A model generated the notes under the pieces. The model saw only the letters and a list, made by a program, of their open reading frames with translations, ran no database searches and was not told the DNA's origin. A DNA stretch of 11,876 nt from Leptospira ellisii. GTDB taxonomy: Bacteria > Spirochaetota > Leptospiria > Leptospirales > Leptospiraceae. Positions 1-8,173 of the stretch are shown piece by piece; position 1 is the first letter of the stretch; each line of letters begins with the position of its first letter. The translations under genes were made by a program, and so were the position numbers. The stretch is from positions 1 to 11,876 of the forward strand of contig NZ_NPEF01000052.1 of NCBI RefSeq assembly GCF_002811955.1, read 5' to 3'.

Positions 1-683
1 GTATTCACAATCGGAAGGCCAAAGAATGGACGTTCGGTGAAATCCGGATTTTCGGACGTCGATTCCAAACCTCCCTCCGAAATCTGCGCGGACGCACTCG
101 ATTCCCTGCGAAAAAAATTTCCGGGCGGTTGTGAATACGATTCCGTCGGTTTGGACGAAAACGGTTTCGTCGATCTGCGTAGATACGCGGATTTTTTAGG
201 CGAGCCGTTGCTCCGTTTTTTTTTCTGGAGAAAGGGGGTTTTCTAGGGGAACTTCCGTGTCAAAAGGGAGCTTATAATCAAAATCGAATATACTTTCTCT
301 ACGACGAACGTTTTATTCCCGCAAAAACGAAACTCTTAACGTTTACCGCCTACGAGTTCCGATCTGCGGAGGACGGTTCGATTCGAATGAAACGTTTCGA
401 AAGCGGAACGTGGATCCGATTTTACGATCCGGATTGGAGGGAATTCACCGCTTTTTTAAAGGAAAGGGGAATGGGGGACTGCGGCCGTTACTTCCGCTAC
501 GGCCTTACGGATCAAAACGATCCGGTTCTCGCCGAGATCAGAGCCAAAACGGAATGCGACGGAAAACATCCCTATTCGGCGAACGAGCGTCCTTCATCGT
601 GGCCTAAATACGAGGAGCCGCTGGATCCTTTGTTTGCGGGAGAAACGGGGATTCGGACGTGGATGGAAAAATTCCTCCCGTAA
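1..683 (+). pseudogene. Unrecognised protein, 3' part, frame broken at a T9 run
   Basis: I do not recognise the product. The frame of position 1 is open from the window edge to a TAG at 244-246 and reads as plausible soluble protein (a DENGFVDLRRYADFLGEP stretch). A second open stretch ends with TAA at 681-683. Its frame is already open well before its first ATG at 387, and from about 219 it reads FLEKGGFLGELP then YNQNRIYFLYDERF. The two join naturally through a -1 shift inside nine consecutive T (216-224), so one gene with a one-base loss is more likely than two genes. The first 50 bases may also belong to the second frame, which there reads KEWTFGEIRIFG; that would need a compensating +1 near position 55. 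True decay, slippage at the T run and sequencing error cannot be told apart here. The gene is cut at its 5' end and converges on the next gene. Confidence 0.55.
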
Positions 684-733
684 GTTTCGCCGTAACCCGT
701 ATAAGTAGTCGTGTAACGTTTTTTTGAAAACCC

Positions 734-1597
734 TCATTTATCCTTGAGGATAATCACTTTACAATTCTTTAAAGCGAGTTTCGTCTTGGGTGAAGCCAAA
801 AGTTTCCTCGCGTCCTCCGCCGCTATGACCGGATTGACCGGATAGTGACCTGTGACACCTAACGCGGTGACGAAATACGGTTTGATTCCGGCGATCGGAG
901 AACGGAAGGCTTCCTCGGGGGTTTTCATATAAGTCACGTAACCGTTTTTAACCGCGTTCTCCTTGGGGATGAAATAGGGGGAATAAAGGCTGTTTCCTTC
1001 CTCCGAAAGGATTTCCGGAAACAAAGCCGCCTCCAGCTTCAAATGTCTCGCGTCCACGATCAGAGAACTGAATTCCGCGGCGAGCGTGGGGGCGGGATAT
1101 TCCGGAAACGGCTCGGTATCGTAGGGAAGAAAAACGTAATTTAAAATTCCCCGCTTCCCTTTGAATTGGATAGCACCCTTGGCGACGGAACGATTTTCCA
1201 CGAAACTGACCGAGGTCAAAATCGGTTCGATCTCGTAGATCTGATTGAATATCTCCCGAAACATCGAATCCTCTTTGATCTTTTCGCGGAGCGTAAAATC
1301 GGAATCGAGTTTGAGCGTGTCGATTTTACGGAAGAGAAATTTTTTCAATTCCTCCTCCGCATACAGACCGGCTTTTTTTCTGGCCTCGGTCAAATTCCTC
1401 GCGGTATTTTCCGCGCCCCAATCCGGGTCCTGGACCGAATAGGTAAGTTTGGGAAGTTTGAATTCCAGTGTTTTTTGGATTTCCCCTTTTTTCCAATGGA
1501 TGACCGTATCCGTAAAATCCCTCGTTTCGAAGGAAAAGTAGGAGCGGATCGGAAGTAAAAAGAAGAGGATCGAAACGAGTCGCAGTTTAGAATTCAT
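734..1597 (-). CDS. Secreted LPP20/FlgP-like protein
   Basis: This is a 287-residue exported protein of unproven function. The N-terminus ([22 protein letters not shown]) is a classic signal peptide, with a short basic start followed by a hydrophobic core. No lipobox cysteine follows it, so it is probably periplasmic or secreted rather than lipidated. Residues 67-150 resemble the Ala/Arg/Glu-rich helix-plus-strand region of LPP20-family proteins. Residues 174-206 carry the family-like segment [20 protein letters not shown] followed by EEGNSLY. The end, EDARKLL then CKVIILKDK, fits the usual closing strand. LPP20 relatives include the flagellar outer-membrane-associated protein FlgP, but a flagellar role is only a guess here. 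The ATG lies 33 bases after the helicase stop on the same strand, so co-transcription is likely. No good ribosome binding site is visible; the start was chosen because it gives an intact signal peptide. Family assignment is moderate. Confidence 0.75.
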   Translation of the reverse strand: MNSKLRLVSILFFLLPIRSYFSFETRDFTDTVIHWKKGEIQKTLEFKLPKLTYSVQDPDWGAENTARNLTEARKKAGLYAEEELKKFLFRKIDTLKLDSDFTLREKIKEDSMFREIFNQIYEIEPILTSVSFVENRSVAKGAIQFKGKRGILNYVFLPYDTEPFPEYPAPTLAAEFSSLIVDARHLKLEAALFPEILSEEGNSLYSPYFIPKENAVKNGYVTYMKTPEEAFRSPIAGIKPYFVTALGVTGHYPVNPVIAAEDARKLLASPKTKLALKNCKVIILKDK

Positions 1598-1630
1598 AAG
1601 CCCGCACGGAAATAAATAATCTCTACTTAT

Positions 1631-3607
1631 CTATTTCGGCAGATCGGCGAATTCCCTTCGTAAATCTTCCCGGTTCTGGACGAGTTTTGCGGGAGGAAGG
1701 GATTTTAAAAGATCCTTTCCGTAGTTTTTCGTGAACATTCTGGGATCCAAAATCGAAACGATCCCGGTATCCGTCCCCGACCGGATCAATCTTCCGAACC
1801 CCTGCTTTAAGACGGTGCAAGCATACGGAAGTTGCAGTTCGGCGAAAGGATTCCCCCCCGATTCCTTGAGTTTTTCGCTTTTGGTCTCCAACACCGGATC
1901 GTTCGGTACTTGAAACGGAAGTTTGGCGATGATCACGGAACGGAGTTTGTCCCCCCGAATATCGATTCCCTGCCAAAAGGTGGAAACTCCGAAAAGTACG
2001 CTGTTCGGAGTTTCCAAATACATCTGTTTTGCGACGTCCGCGCCCAAATCGGACTGGGAGAATAGGGGCAGTTCCGTATGCGGACGAATCGCCTCATACA
2101 CCATCTTTAAGGATTTGAAGGAAGTGAACAGAACGAACGTATTGCCTTCCGTCAATTCGATCAGCCAAAGGATCTGTTTTGCGAGGTCGGCGTGATATCC
2201 GTCCGGATCTCCGACCGGATCCCTGATTTCACGGGGAACATACAAAAGCGCGTTTTTCTGATACGGAAAGGGAGAAGATACGGTGAGATTTCCCGAAGGG
2301 ATATCTCCGATCTTTTTTCTGAAATACTTAAAGTCGTTTCCGGATGTAGACAACGTCGCGGAAGTGAACACGATCGACTGCATCTTGGGAGCGAACAAGT
2401 CGCGTATGATCGCGTCGGGACTCATCGGTTCCATGCATATTTTATAATATATTTCCTTGGAATTCTGGTCGGGAGGTTCGATCCAGTATACGAGGTTGGG
2501 ATCCTCCAAACTGCGGAAGGATTCCAGGCCTACGGCGATCTCCTCCAGTCGACCGACTAACATCTCTAAGGTGAGGGAGGTTTCCCGTTCGCTCACGTCC
2601 TCGCTGTCCTTGGTCAGTTTGGAGAGGTGTTTCTGGAGAATGTCCACGATCCGGACCAAAACTTCGGCAAAAGCGCCTCGGTCCAAACGAAGCGGTTTTT
2701 TGATCCTCTGCGGGCTGTAAAAATTCAGGGGAACCTCGCCGGAAAGCGCGTTAAAAAAGGCCGTCAGACTTTCACCCGCTTTCGCGACGAGTTCCTTGAG
2801 TTCGTTCGACGAAATCGTTCCCGCGACGCCCGTGTTCTTATTGGGAAGCCAGATCTGCTGTAGGATTTTTTGTATTTCCTGGGAACGGATTTCCTGACGA
2901 AACGAAGATCCGATGATATCGGGAAAGTTATGCGCCTCGTCCAGGATGATTCGGCTGAATTCGGGGAGTATGTTGAAGTCGCTCGCTATATGAGCCGCAA
3001 GCAGATGATGATTGACGATGAGAATATGGCTTCGTTTCCATTTCTCCCGTTCCAGAAAATAATACGAATGGGAAAAGTTGGGGCAATTCCTTCCGAGACA
3101 ATTGTCCGCTTCGCGTGTGATTTTGCTCCAAAAATCGTAGGACGCCGTTCCCGGAAATTCCTGTTTCCTTCCAGACTCTGTGGTTTTGATCCAGCGGTTG
3201 AAGGAATAGATGTGGGGAATCATCTCCGGTCCGAAGGTTCCTTCCCGCAATACGTGATTCATCTTGCGTTTGCAGACGTAGTTGGAGGCGCCCATCGCGA
3301 CTTCCGCGCGCAGATCCGTTCCCAAAAGTTTGGAAACCATGGGAATGTCCTTCAACAATAACTGTTGTTGTAGGGATTTCGTTTCCGTGGAAATCACGAC
3401 GGGTTCCTCGCGTTCGATGGAAGCCAACGCGGCCGGAATAAGATAGGCGAGTGATTTTCCCACTCCGGTTCCCGCTTCCGCGAGGAGGTGTTTTCCTTGG
3501 AACAAAGATTCCTCTATCTTTTGGGAAAGTTGAATCTGTCCCGTTCTGGGTTCGAAGGCGTCCCAGACGGAGGAAAGTTTTTCGAAATACGGCTGCGAGC
3601 GGCTCAA
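1631..3607 (-). CDS. dinG: DinG/XPD-family ATP-dependent DNA helicase
   Basis: Superfamily 2 helicase of the DinG/XPD group, expected to unwind DNA 5' to 3' in repair or at R-loops. From the TTG at 3605-3607 it has 658 residues. Visible motifs are Walker [11 protein letters not shown] (43-52), DEAH (223-226), VFTSATLS (413-420), [11 protein letters not shown] (540-550) and QGFGRLIRS (602-610). The iron-sulfur domain shows Cys112, Cys170 and Cys175, but the expected fourth ligand is Ser181 (TCG, 3065-3067) in [11 protein letters not shown] prefer this TTG because it overlaps the stop of the small upstream gene as TTGA and because family homology begins at [15 protein letters not shown]. Another TTG at 3700 would add 31 residues that read as an out-of-frame copy of the small gene. 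No ATG occurs in this frame before residue 90. No ribosome binding site is evident, so translational coupling is likely. The family is sure; the start is fairly sure. Confidence 0.92.
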   Translation of the reverse strand: MSRSQPYFEKLSSVWDAFEPRTGQIQLSQKIEESLFQGKHLLAEAGTGVGKSLAYLIPAALASIEREEPVVISTETKSLQQQLLLKDIPMVSKLLGTDLRAEVAMGASNYVCKRKMNHVLREGTFGPEMIPHIYSFNRWIKTTESGRKQEFPGTASYDFWSKITREADNCLGRNCPNFSHSYYFLEREKWKRSHILIVNHHLLAAHIASDFNILPEFSRIILDEAHNFPDIIGSSFRQEIRSQEIQKILQQIWLPNKNTGVAGTISSNELKELVAKAGESLTAFFNALSGEVPLNFYSPQRIKKPLRLDRGAFAEVLVRIVDILQKHLSKLTKDSEDVSERETSLTLEMLVGRLEEIAVGLESFRSLEDPNLVYWIEPPDQNSKEIYYKICMEPMSPDAIIRDLFAPKMQSIVFTSATLSTSGNDFKYFRKKIGDIPSGNLTVSSPFPYQKNALLYVPREIRDPVGDPDGYHADLAKQILWLIELTEGNTFVLFTSFKSLKMVYEAIRPHTELPLFSQSDLGADVAKQMYLETPNSVLFGVSTFWQGIDIRGDKLRSVIIAKLPFQVPNDPVLETKSEKLKESGGNPFAELQLPYACTVLKQGFGRLIRSGTDTGIVSILDPRMFTKNYGKDLLKSLPPAKLVQNREDLRREFADLPK

Positions 3608-3738
3608 TGGTTTCTGGTTTGGAAAAGTTTTACGATGCAGAATACGGAAAGCGCCGTCACCAGCAAAAGCGAGGAATACATGATCAGATTTCCCTGCCAA
3701 GTGAGTCCGGTCAAGGTTTCGGCCAATACGACGATCAT
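3604..3738 (-). CDS. 44-residue single-helix membrane protein coupled to the symporter
   Basis: A short gene starts with an ATG that overlaps the symporter stop codon (ATGA, 3735-3738) and ends with a TGA that overlaps the helicase TTG (TTGA). A purine-rich GGAAGG (minus strand of 3749-3754) lies ten bases before the ATG. The protein starts [17 protein letters not shown] and has one hydrophobic segment at about residues 18-39 ([20 protein letters not shown]), then a basic polar end, QTRNH. Some neurotransmitter:sodium symporters need a tiny membrane subunit encoded directly downstream, such as MetS with MetP in Corynebacterium. Position, size and topology fit such a partner, but I cannot see clear sequence similarity to MetS, so the role is inference. 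The tight overlaps on both sides and the ribosome binding site support a real gene. It explains why the helicase frame looks artificially extended. Confidence 0.68.
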   Translation of the reverse strand: MIVVLAETLTGLTWQGNLIMYSSLLLVTALSVFCIVKLFQTRNH

Positions 3739-5330
3739 CCCGATTTCACCTTCCTTTCCTTATATACCAAAGCGTAATGTACGAGAAGGACGATCAAACT
3801 GAATACCATCAAAATTCCGAAAAAGACGGATCTGGAAACGAGGGCGCCCATTCTTGCGATTTCCGCGGAGGTTCCTTCGGAAAGGGCCTTTGCGACCATC
3901 GCGTCGACGCTCATTCTTTCGAAATAACCCGGAAGGTTTTGGATCAGAAACGCGACGAAGACCACCAGAAGGAACGCGGGTGTGACGTATTGGATCACGA
4001 ACCAAAAGGACTTGGGAAGTACGAGGTGCGAGCCCACGTTCCCTTCTTCCAAACCTTTTTTGGCGCCTATCTTCCAGCCGAAGATGAAAATTTGAATGCT
4101 CGCCAGAATAAAGATCAAAACCGTTCCCACCCAGAAATCGGCGAATTCCAAAGCGCGGAAGTTCTGATTGAAATACAGGATCGGGAAACAAAGACCGCCC
4201 GTAAAAAGAAAAAGAAGAAGAACGGAGGTCCTGCGTTTCATCCCGAAGGATTCCTCCAAGAAGATGATTCCCGGTTGTAACATGGTCACCGAGGAAGTGA
4301 TCGCCGCGAGGAACAATACGAAAAACCAGATGGCTCCGAACAATTCCCCGCCCGGCATCAGGGAGAACACAGAAGGAAGCGCGATAAAACCCATTCCGAA
4401 GGTTCCGAATTGATTGATCGAACCGCCTAAGAAAAGATAGGCGACCGGAATCGTGATCATTCCGCCGATGGCGACCTCGACGAATTCGTTCAAAGAAGCC
4501 GCAGAAAGAGAGGAAAGTACTACGTCGTTCTCGCGTTTGAGATAACTCGAAAACACGAGGGCGATTCCGAAACCGGTGGAAAGAGTGAAAAAAATCTGTC
4601 CCGCCGCCGCGATCCAAACCTCGGAACGCAAAAGAGCGGACCAATCCGGATTCCACATCTTTCCGAGTCCCAATTCTATATTATCTAAAGTTAATACTCT
4701 CGCGAGAATGATCGCGGAGGAAACGAGCATCAGAGGAACCGCGATTTTGGCGAAGGTCTCGATTCCCCTGGAAATTCCCCGATACACCAACGCGAAGTTG
4801 AGCACGAAACAGGTAAGTGTCGCGTAGAAGATTTTTCCGGAAACGGCGTCTCCGTTTTCCCGCGCGCCCGTGAGATCCAGATAATAATTCCCGGCGGCTT
4901 GGATGATTTCCGGTTGAGGGGTTTGACCGCTCGCGTTGAATCGGATTTGTCCTGTCAAAAAATCGAACGAGTAGGCGAGACACCAAGCCTCGATAAAAAC
5001 GTAATAGGAATAAATCAGGATGGGAACCGTGACTCCGATCGCGCCCACGATCCGCAGCGGAAATCCGGAAAGAAAACTTTTAAAGAGAAACGGGGAACTG
5101 TGGCCGGTACGTCCGCCCATTCTTCCCATGATCCATTCGGTGATACAAACCGGAATTCCCACCAAAACGAAGCTGATGATATACGGAACCATAAAGGCTC
5201 CTCCTCCGTTCGCCACGGCTTGTCCCGGAAATCGAATGAAATTTCCGAGACCGATCGCTCCGCTGGCTACGGTGAGGATCAATCCGGTTCTGGATTTCCA
5301 ATTTTCTTTGGGGGCGGATTCCTGACTCAT
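3735..5330 (-). CDS. LeuT-type sodium:amino acid symporter (NSS/SNF family)
   Basis: A 531-residue inner-membrane symporter of the neurotransmitter:sodium symporter family, closely resembling bacterial LeuT and expected to import an amino acid with Na+. TM1 carries [12 protein letters not shown]. Aligned by eye to LeuT, the sodium ligands are kept: Asn30 (LeuT Asn27), Thr249 (Thr254), Asn281 (Asn286), Ala342 (Ala351), Thr345 (Thr354) and Ser346 (Ser355). The substrate-site Tyr108 equivalent is Tyr110, and FFTLSTGFG covers LeuT Phe253-Ser256. Glu285 matches LeuT Glu290, the built-in negative charge that makes LeuT chloride-independent. One difference is Gly24 where LeuT has Asn21. The substrate cannot be named. 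The last residues (KERKVKSG) overlap the start of the 44-codon gene, and the helicase follows. The start ATG has only a weak AGAAG before it, but the N-terminus [18 protein letters not shown] fits LeuT-like proteins. Confidence 0.93.
   Translation of the reverse strand: MSQESAPKENWKSRTGLILTVASGAIGLGNFIRFPGQAVANGGGAFMVPYIISFVLVGIPVCITEWIMGRMGGRTGHSSPFLFKSFLSGFPLRIVGAIGVTVPILIYSYYVFIEAWCLAYSFDFLTGQIRFNASGQTPQPEIIQAAGNYYLDLTGARENGDAVSGKIFYATLTCFVLNFALVYRGISRGIETFAKIAVPLMLVSSAIILARVLTLDNIELGLGKMWNPDWSALLRSEVWIAAAGQIFFTLSTGFGIALVFSSYLKRENDVVLSSLSAASLNEFVEVAIGGMITIPVAYLFLGGSINQFGTFGMGFIALPSVFSLMPGGELFGAIWFFVLFLAAITSSVTMLQPGIIFLEESFGMKRRTSVLLLFLFTGGLCFPILYFNQNFRALEFADFWVGTVLIFILASIQIFIFGWKIGAKKGLEEGNVGSHLVLPKSFWFVIQYVTPAFLLVVFVAFLIQNLPGYFERMSVDAMVAKALSEGTSAEIARMGALVSRSVFFGILMVFSLIVLLVHYALVYKERKVKSG
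3749..3754 (-). promoter_or_regulatory. Ribosome binding site of the 44-codon gene
   Basis: On the minus strand the last codons of the symporter contain GGAAAGGAAGG; its proximal GGAAGG ends ten bases before the ATG at 3736-3738. This anti-Shine-Dalgarno match inside the preceding gene is the main local evidence that the small gene is translated on its own start. Confidence 0.55.
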
Positions 5331-5368
5331 ACTTCTGGTTCTTGCAAAACGTACGCCAATCTTTCCGC

Positions 5369-5464
5369 TGTCAAAAGAAAAGTAAAGAGGACCCCAAAAA
5401 ATGGGACATAAAACCGTAATGGGAGGAAAGGAATGCTTCTGGAACCCTTAGTCCTCTTTTGACA
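5369..5464. repeat. Inverted 9-base blocks around the two divergent TTGACA elements
   Basis: Two pairs of perfect inverted blocks sit in the symporter/clpB gap. AAAGAGGAC (5384-5392) mirrors GTCCTCTTT (5451-5459), and TGTCAAAAG (5369-5377) mirrors CTTTTGACA (5456-5464). Each strand therefore reads GTCCTCTTT then TTTGACA. On the clpB side the two blocks overlap into one 14-base run; on the symporter side ten extra bases separate them. This suggests that both divergent promoters carry the same upstream element. Confidence 0.5.
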
Positions 5465-5487
5465 AATGTCAATATGGCAGAAAAAAT
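5459..5487 (+). promoter_or_regulatory. Candidate clpB promoter
   Basis: A perfect -35 TTGACA (5459-5464) is followed after 17 bases by AAAAAT (5482-5487), a 4/6 match to the -10 consensus. It would give a leader of about 60 bases before the clpB ATG. The -35 box is half of an inverted repeat, TTGACA-AA-TGTCAA (5459-5472), which could bind a regulator. No CIRCE element (TTAGCACTC-N9-GAGTGCTAA) is present, so HrcA control is not indicated. On the other strand TTGACA (minus strand of 5369-5374) could serve the symporter, but its -10 region is poor. Confidence 0.4.
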
Positions 5488-5554
5488 GATCTTTTTGAGA
5501 AAGGTATAGGTCTAAAAGGAAACGTAAAAAGCAGGTGGAACGGGAGAAAGATCG

Positions 5555-8131
5555 ATGAAATTGGAAAAATTGACCACAAAGTTAAACGAAGCGCTTCGAG
5601 ACGCGCAGACCTTGGCGGAGAATTTAAAAAATCCCGAAATCGCGGAAGAACATATCCTCCGGGAAGTTTTGGCGCAAAACGACGGATTGGCGCCGTTGTT
5701 ACTTTCCAAACTCGGTTTGTCCCCGGCGGCGTTTTTGAGGGCAACGGAGGAATCGATCCAAAAGCTGCCTAAAATCGAAGGATCTACGGCGGATCCGGGC
5801 TTTTCTCGATCCGCGGTCGCGCTTTTGAAATCCTCGGAGGAGATCCGCAAGGAACTCAAGGACGAGTATCTTTCCACGGACCATATCCTACTGGGATCGA
5901 CGAAAAACGGGACCGGAACGTTAAAGGATCGTTTCGCCCGTCTTGGATTAGAATATTCTAAATTACTAAAAACTGTTTTGGAAAATCGAAAAGGAAAAAC
6001 CATCATGGACGACTCGCCGGAAAGCAAAACGGATGCACTGGGCAAATACGCGAAAAATCTGAACGAACTCGCCAAACAAGGCAAACTCGATCCCGTCATC
6101 GGAAGGGACGAGGAGATCCGCAGAACCATTCAGGTTCTTTCGAGAAGGACCAAAAACAATCCGGTCCTGATCGGAGAGCCGGGCGTGGGTAAAACCGCGA
6201 TCGTGGAAGGGCTCGCGAATAAGATCGTTCAAGGAGAGGTTCCGGAAGGGATCAAAAACAAAACCCTATATACCCTCGACCTGGGATCCATGATCGCCGG
6301 CGCGAAATACAGAGGGGAATTCGAGGATAGGCTGAAGGCGCTTTTGGACGAGGTAAAGGCCTCCGACGGGGAAGTGATCCTCTTCATAGACGAAATTCAT
6401 ACGCTCGTGGGAGCGGGGGCGACGGAAGGTGCGTTAGACGCATCGAACATGCTCAAACCGATGCTGGCACGGGGAGAACTGCGTTGTATCGGAGCCACCA
6501 CTCTCAAGGAATATCAGAAATACATCGAAAAGGACGCGGCTTTGGAGAGAAGATTCCAGCCGGTGTTCGTTAAGGAACCTTCGGTGGAGGAGACCGTGAC
6601 GATCCTCCGCGGATTGAAGGGAAGATACGAATTGCATCACGGAATTCGGATCCAGGATTCCGCATTGATTGCGGCGGCCACGCTTTCCAACCGTTATATC
6701 ACGGACCGGTTTTTGCCGGATAAGGCGGTGGATCTGATCGACGAAGCCTCCTCCAAGATGAGGATCGAGATCGATTCCATGCCGGAGGAATTGGACCGCG
6801 CGAGCAAACGGATCCAATCCTTGAGGATCGAACGGGAAGCGTTAAAAAAGGAACAGGACGCGGCTTCCAAAGAACGGCTCAAAAACCTGGAAAAGGAATT
6901 GGCGGAACAGGAAGGCAACTTCCAAACCCTAAAGGCCAAGTGGGATTTGGAGAAAGAAAAAATTTCCAAATTAAAACAGATCCAGGAAGAAATCGAAAAA
7001 TACAAAAATCTGGAGGCGGAAGCGGAACGTAAAGGGGAGATCAATCGCGTTGCGGAAATCCGATACGGAAAACTCGTGGATCTTCAGAAGTCCCTCGCCT
7101 CCGCCAACGAGGAACTCAAACAACAATCGGCGACGTCCCGTTTGTTGAAGGAGGAGGTATCGGAGGAGGATATAGCCAACATCGTATCACGTTGGACCGG
7201 AATTCCCGTATCCAAAATGTTGCAGGGGGAAAAGGCGAAACTTCTTCTGATGGAGGACGCGCTCGAGAAAAAAGTCATAGGCCAGGATCACGCTCTCAAA
7301 CTCGTTTCGGAAGCGGTACAAAGATCCAGGGCGGGAATCTCCGATCACAACCGTCCCATAGGAACCTTTCTTTTTCTAGGACCGACCGGGGTGGGAAAAA
7401 CCGAAACGGCAAAGGCACTCGCCGAATTTCTGTTCGACGATCCGAACGCGATGCACCGGATCGATATGAGCGAATATATGGAGGCCCATTCCGTCGCACG
7501 GTTGATCGGAGCCCCTCCCGGTTACGTCGGATACGACGAAGGGGGACAACTCACTGAGGCGGTTCGTAGAAGACCGTATTCCCTGATCCTTTTCGACGAA
7601 GTGGAAAAGGCTAACCCGGACGTATTCAACATCTTTCTGCAGATTCTGGACGAAGGAAGATTGACCGACGGCAAAGGGCGCAACGTGGATTTTAAGAACA
7701 CCGTGATCATTCTCACTTCGAACATCGGATCGGACGTACTTGGATCCTCCGAATATTCCGCGGAGGAAAAGGAACGGTTGGTGGAACAGCGTTTGAAGAA
7801 ACAATTCAAACCCGAATTTCTAAACCGAATCGACGAGACGATTCTGTTTCATCCGATCACGAGCGAGGTCATACATCGGATCGCGGAAATACAGTTGGAT
7901 CTGCTGGTGGAAAAGGCGAAAGAGAGCGGTTTAAACGTGACCTGCACGCAGGCGCTGAAGGACTACGTGTCGAGGGCAGGATTCGATCCCGAGTACGGAG
8001 CCAGACCTCTCAAACGTCTGATCCAAAGGGAGGTCGGAAACGCCCTCAGCAAGTTCATTCTGCGGGGAGAATTCTCCGAAGGTCGAAAGGTGACGGTCGA
8101 CTACAAGGACGGAAGAATTCAAATTCTCTAA
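5555..8131 (+). CDS. clpB: ATP-dependent protein disaggregase ClpB
   Basis: Hexameric cytoplasmic AAA+ disaggregase that works with DnaK/DnaJ/GrpE to rescue aggregated proteins after stress. It has 858 residues, the usual ClpB length. In order: Clp N domain (1-145); NBD1 with Walker A GEPGVGKT (207-214), Walker B ILFIDE (275-280), pore loop KYRGEF (251-256) and arginine-finger-like ERRF (331-334); a long charged coiled-coil middle domain (about 400-525) that sets ClpB apart from ClpA and ClpC; NBD2 with Walker A GPTGVGKT (609-616), pore loop GYVGYDEGG (656-664) and Walker B LILFDE (677-682); and a C-terminal small domain with [10 protein letters not shown]. No ClpP-docking loop was recognised. 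GGGAG (5542-5546) precedes the ATG by eight bases. The gene stands alone, diverging from the symporter, and ends in an intrinsic terminator. All catalytic motifs are intact. Confidence 0.98.
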   Translation: MKLEKLTTKLNEALRDAQTLAENLKNPEIAEEHILREVLAQNDGLAPLLLSKLGLSPAAFLRATEESIQKLPKIEGSTADPGFSRSAVALLKSSEEIRKELKDEYLSTDHILLGSTKNGTGTLKDRFARLGLEYSKLLKTVLENRKGKTIMDDSPESKTDALGKYAKNLNELAKQGKLDPVIGRDEEIRRTIQVLSRRTKNNPVLIGEPGVGKTAIVEGLANKIVQGEVPEGIKNKTLYTLDLGSMIAGAKYRGEFEDRLKALLDEVKASDGEVILFIDEIHTLVGAGATEGALDASNMLKPMLARGELRCIGATTLKEYQKYIEKDAALERRFQPVFVKEPSVEETVTILRGLKGRYELHHGIRIQDSALIAAATLSNRYITDRFLPDKAVDLIDEASSKMRIEIDSMPEELDRASKRIQSLRIEREALKKEQDAASKERLKNLEKELAEQEGNFQTLKAKWDLEKEKISKLKQIQEEIEKYKNLEAEAERKGEINRVAEIRYGKLVDLQKSLASANEELKQQSATSRLLKEEVSEEDIANIVSRWTGIPVSKMLQGEKAKLLLMEDALEKKVIGQDHALKLVSEAVQRSRAGISDHNRPIGTFLFLGPTGVGKTETAKALAEFLFDDPNAMHRIDMSEYMEAHSVARLIGAPPGYVGYDEGGQLTEAVRRRPYSLILFDEVEKANPDVFNIFLQILDEGRLTDGKGRNVDFKNTVIILTSNIGSDVLGSSEYSAEEKERLVEQRLKKQFKPEFLNRIDETILFHPITSEVIHRIAEIQLDLLVEKAKESGLNVTCTQALKDYVSRAGFDPEYGARPLKRLIQREVGNALSKFILRGEFSEGRKVTVDYKDGRIQIL
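5991..6007 (+). promoter_or_regulatory. Possible internal translation start inside clpB
   Basis: AAGGA (5991-5995) lies nine bases before an in-frame ATG (6005-6007, Met151) at the N-domain/NBD1 junction. Starting here gives a 708-residue ClpB lacking the N domain. E. coli clpB uses an internal start at codon 149, almost the same place. The site is visible; its use is inferred. Confidence 0.35.
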
Positions 8132-8137
8132 TAGACT

Positions 8138-8173
8138 TTCCGGGGCGGTCGGAGACGCCCCGGGATCATTTTT
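8138..8173 (+). terminator. Intrinsic terminator of clpB
   Basis: CCGGGGCG (8140-8147) pairs perfectly with CGCCCCGG (8156-8163) around an 8-base loop; a G-T and a T-A pair can extend the base. T-rich sequence follows, with five T at 8169-8173. It begins seven bases after the clpB stop codon. The T run lies inside the last codons of the convergent regulator gene. In the other direction the stem is followed by GGAAAGTC, so it probably works well only for clpB. Confidence 0.8.

Noticed and set aside
686..725. Possible terminator between the two convergent genes, with seven T at 719-725
   Set aside because: Only a 5-base stem with a mismatch (ACCCG with CGTGT) can be drawn before the T run, too weak to call.
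2870..3361. 163-codon open frame on the plus strand
   Set aside because: It lies antisense to conserved helicase motifs and iron-sulfur residues, and is best explained as a shadow of that gene.
3608..3700. Upstream extension of the helicase to the TTG at 3700
   Set aside because: The extra 31 residues read as an out-of-frame version of the 44-codon gene, do not align with DinG starts by eye, and have no ribosome binding site.
3760..4656. 298-codon open frame on the minus strand in a second frame of the symporter
   Set aside because: It is Arg-rich and without family features, and overlaps essential LeuT-like sodium-site residues in the real frame.
5331..5554. Heat-shock CIRCE or sigma-32 type control of clpB
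   Set aside because: No TTAGCACTC/GAGTGCTAA pair and no CCCCAT-type -10 element are present in the gap.
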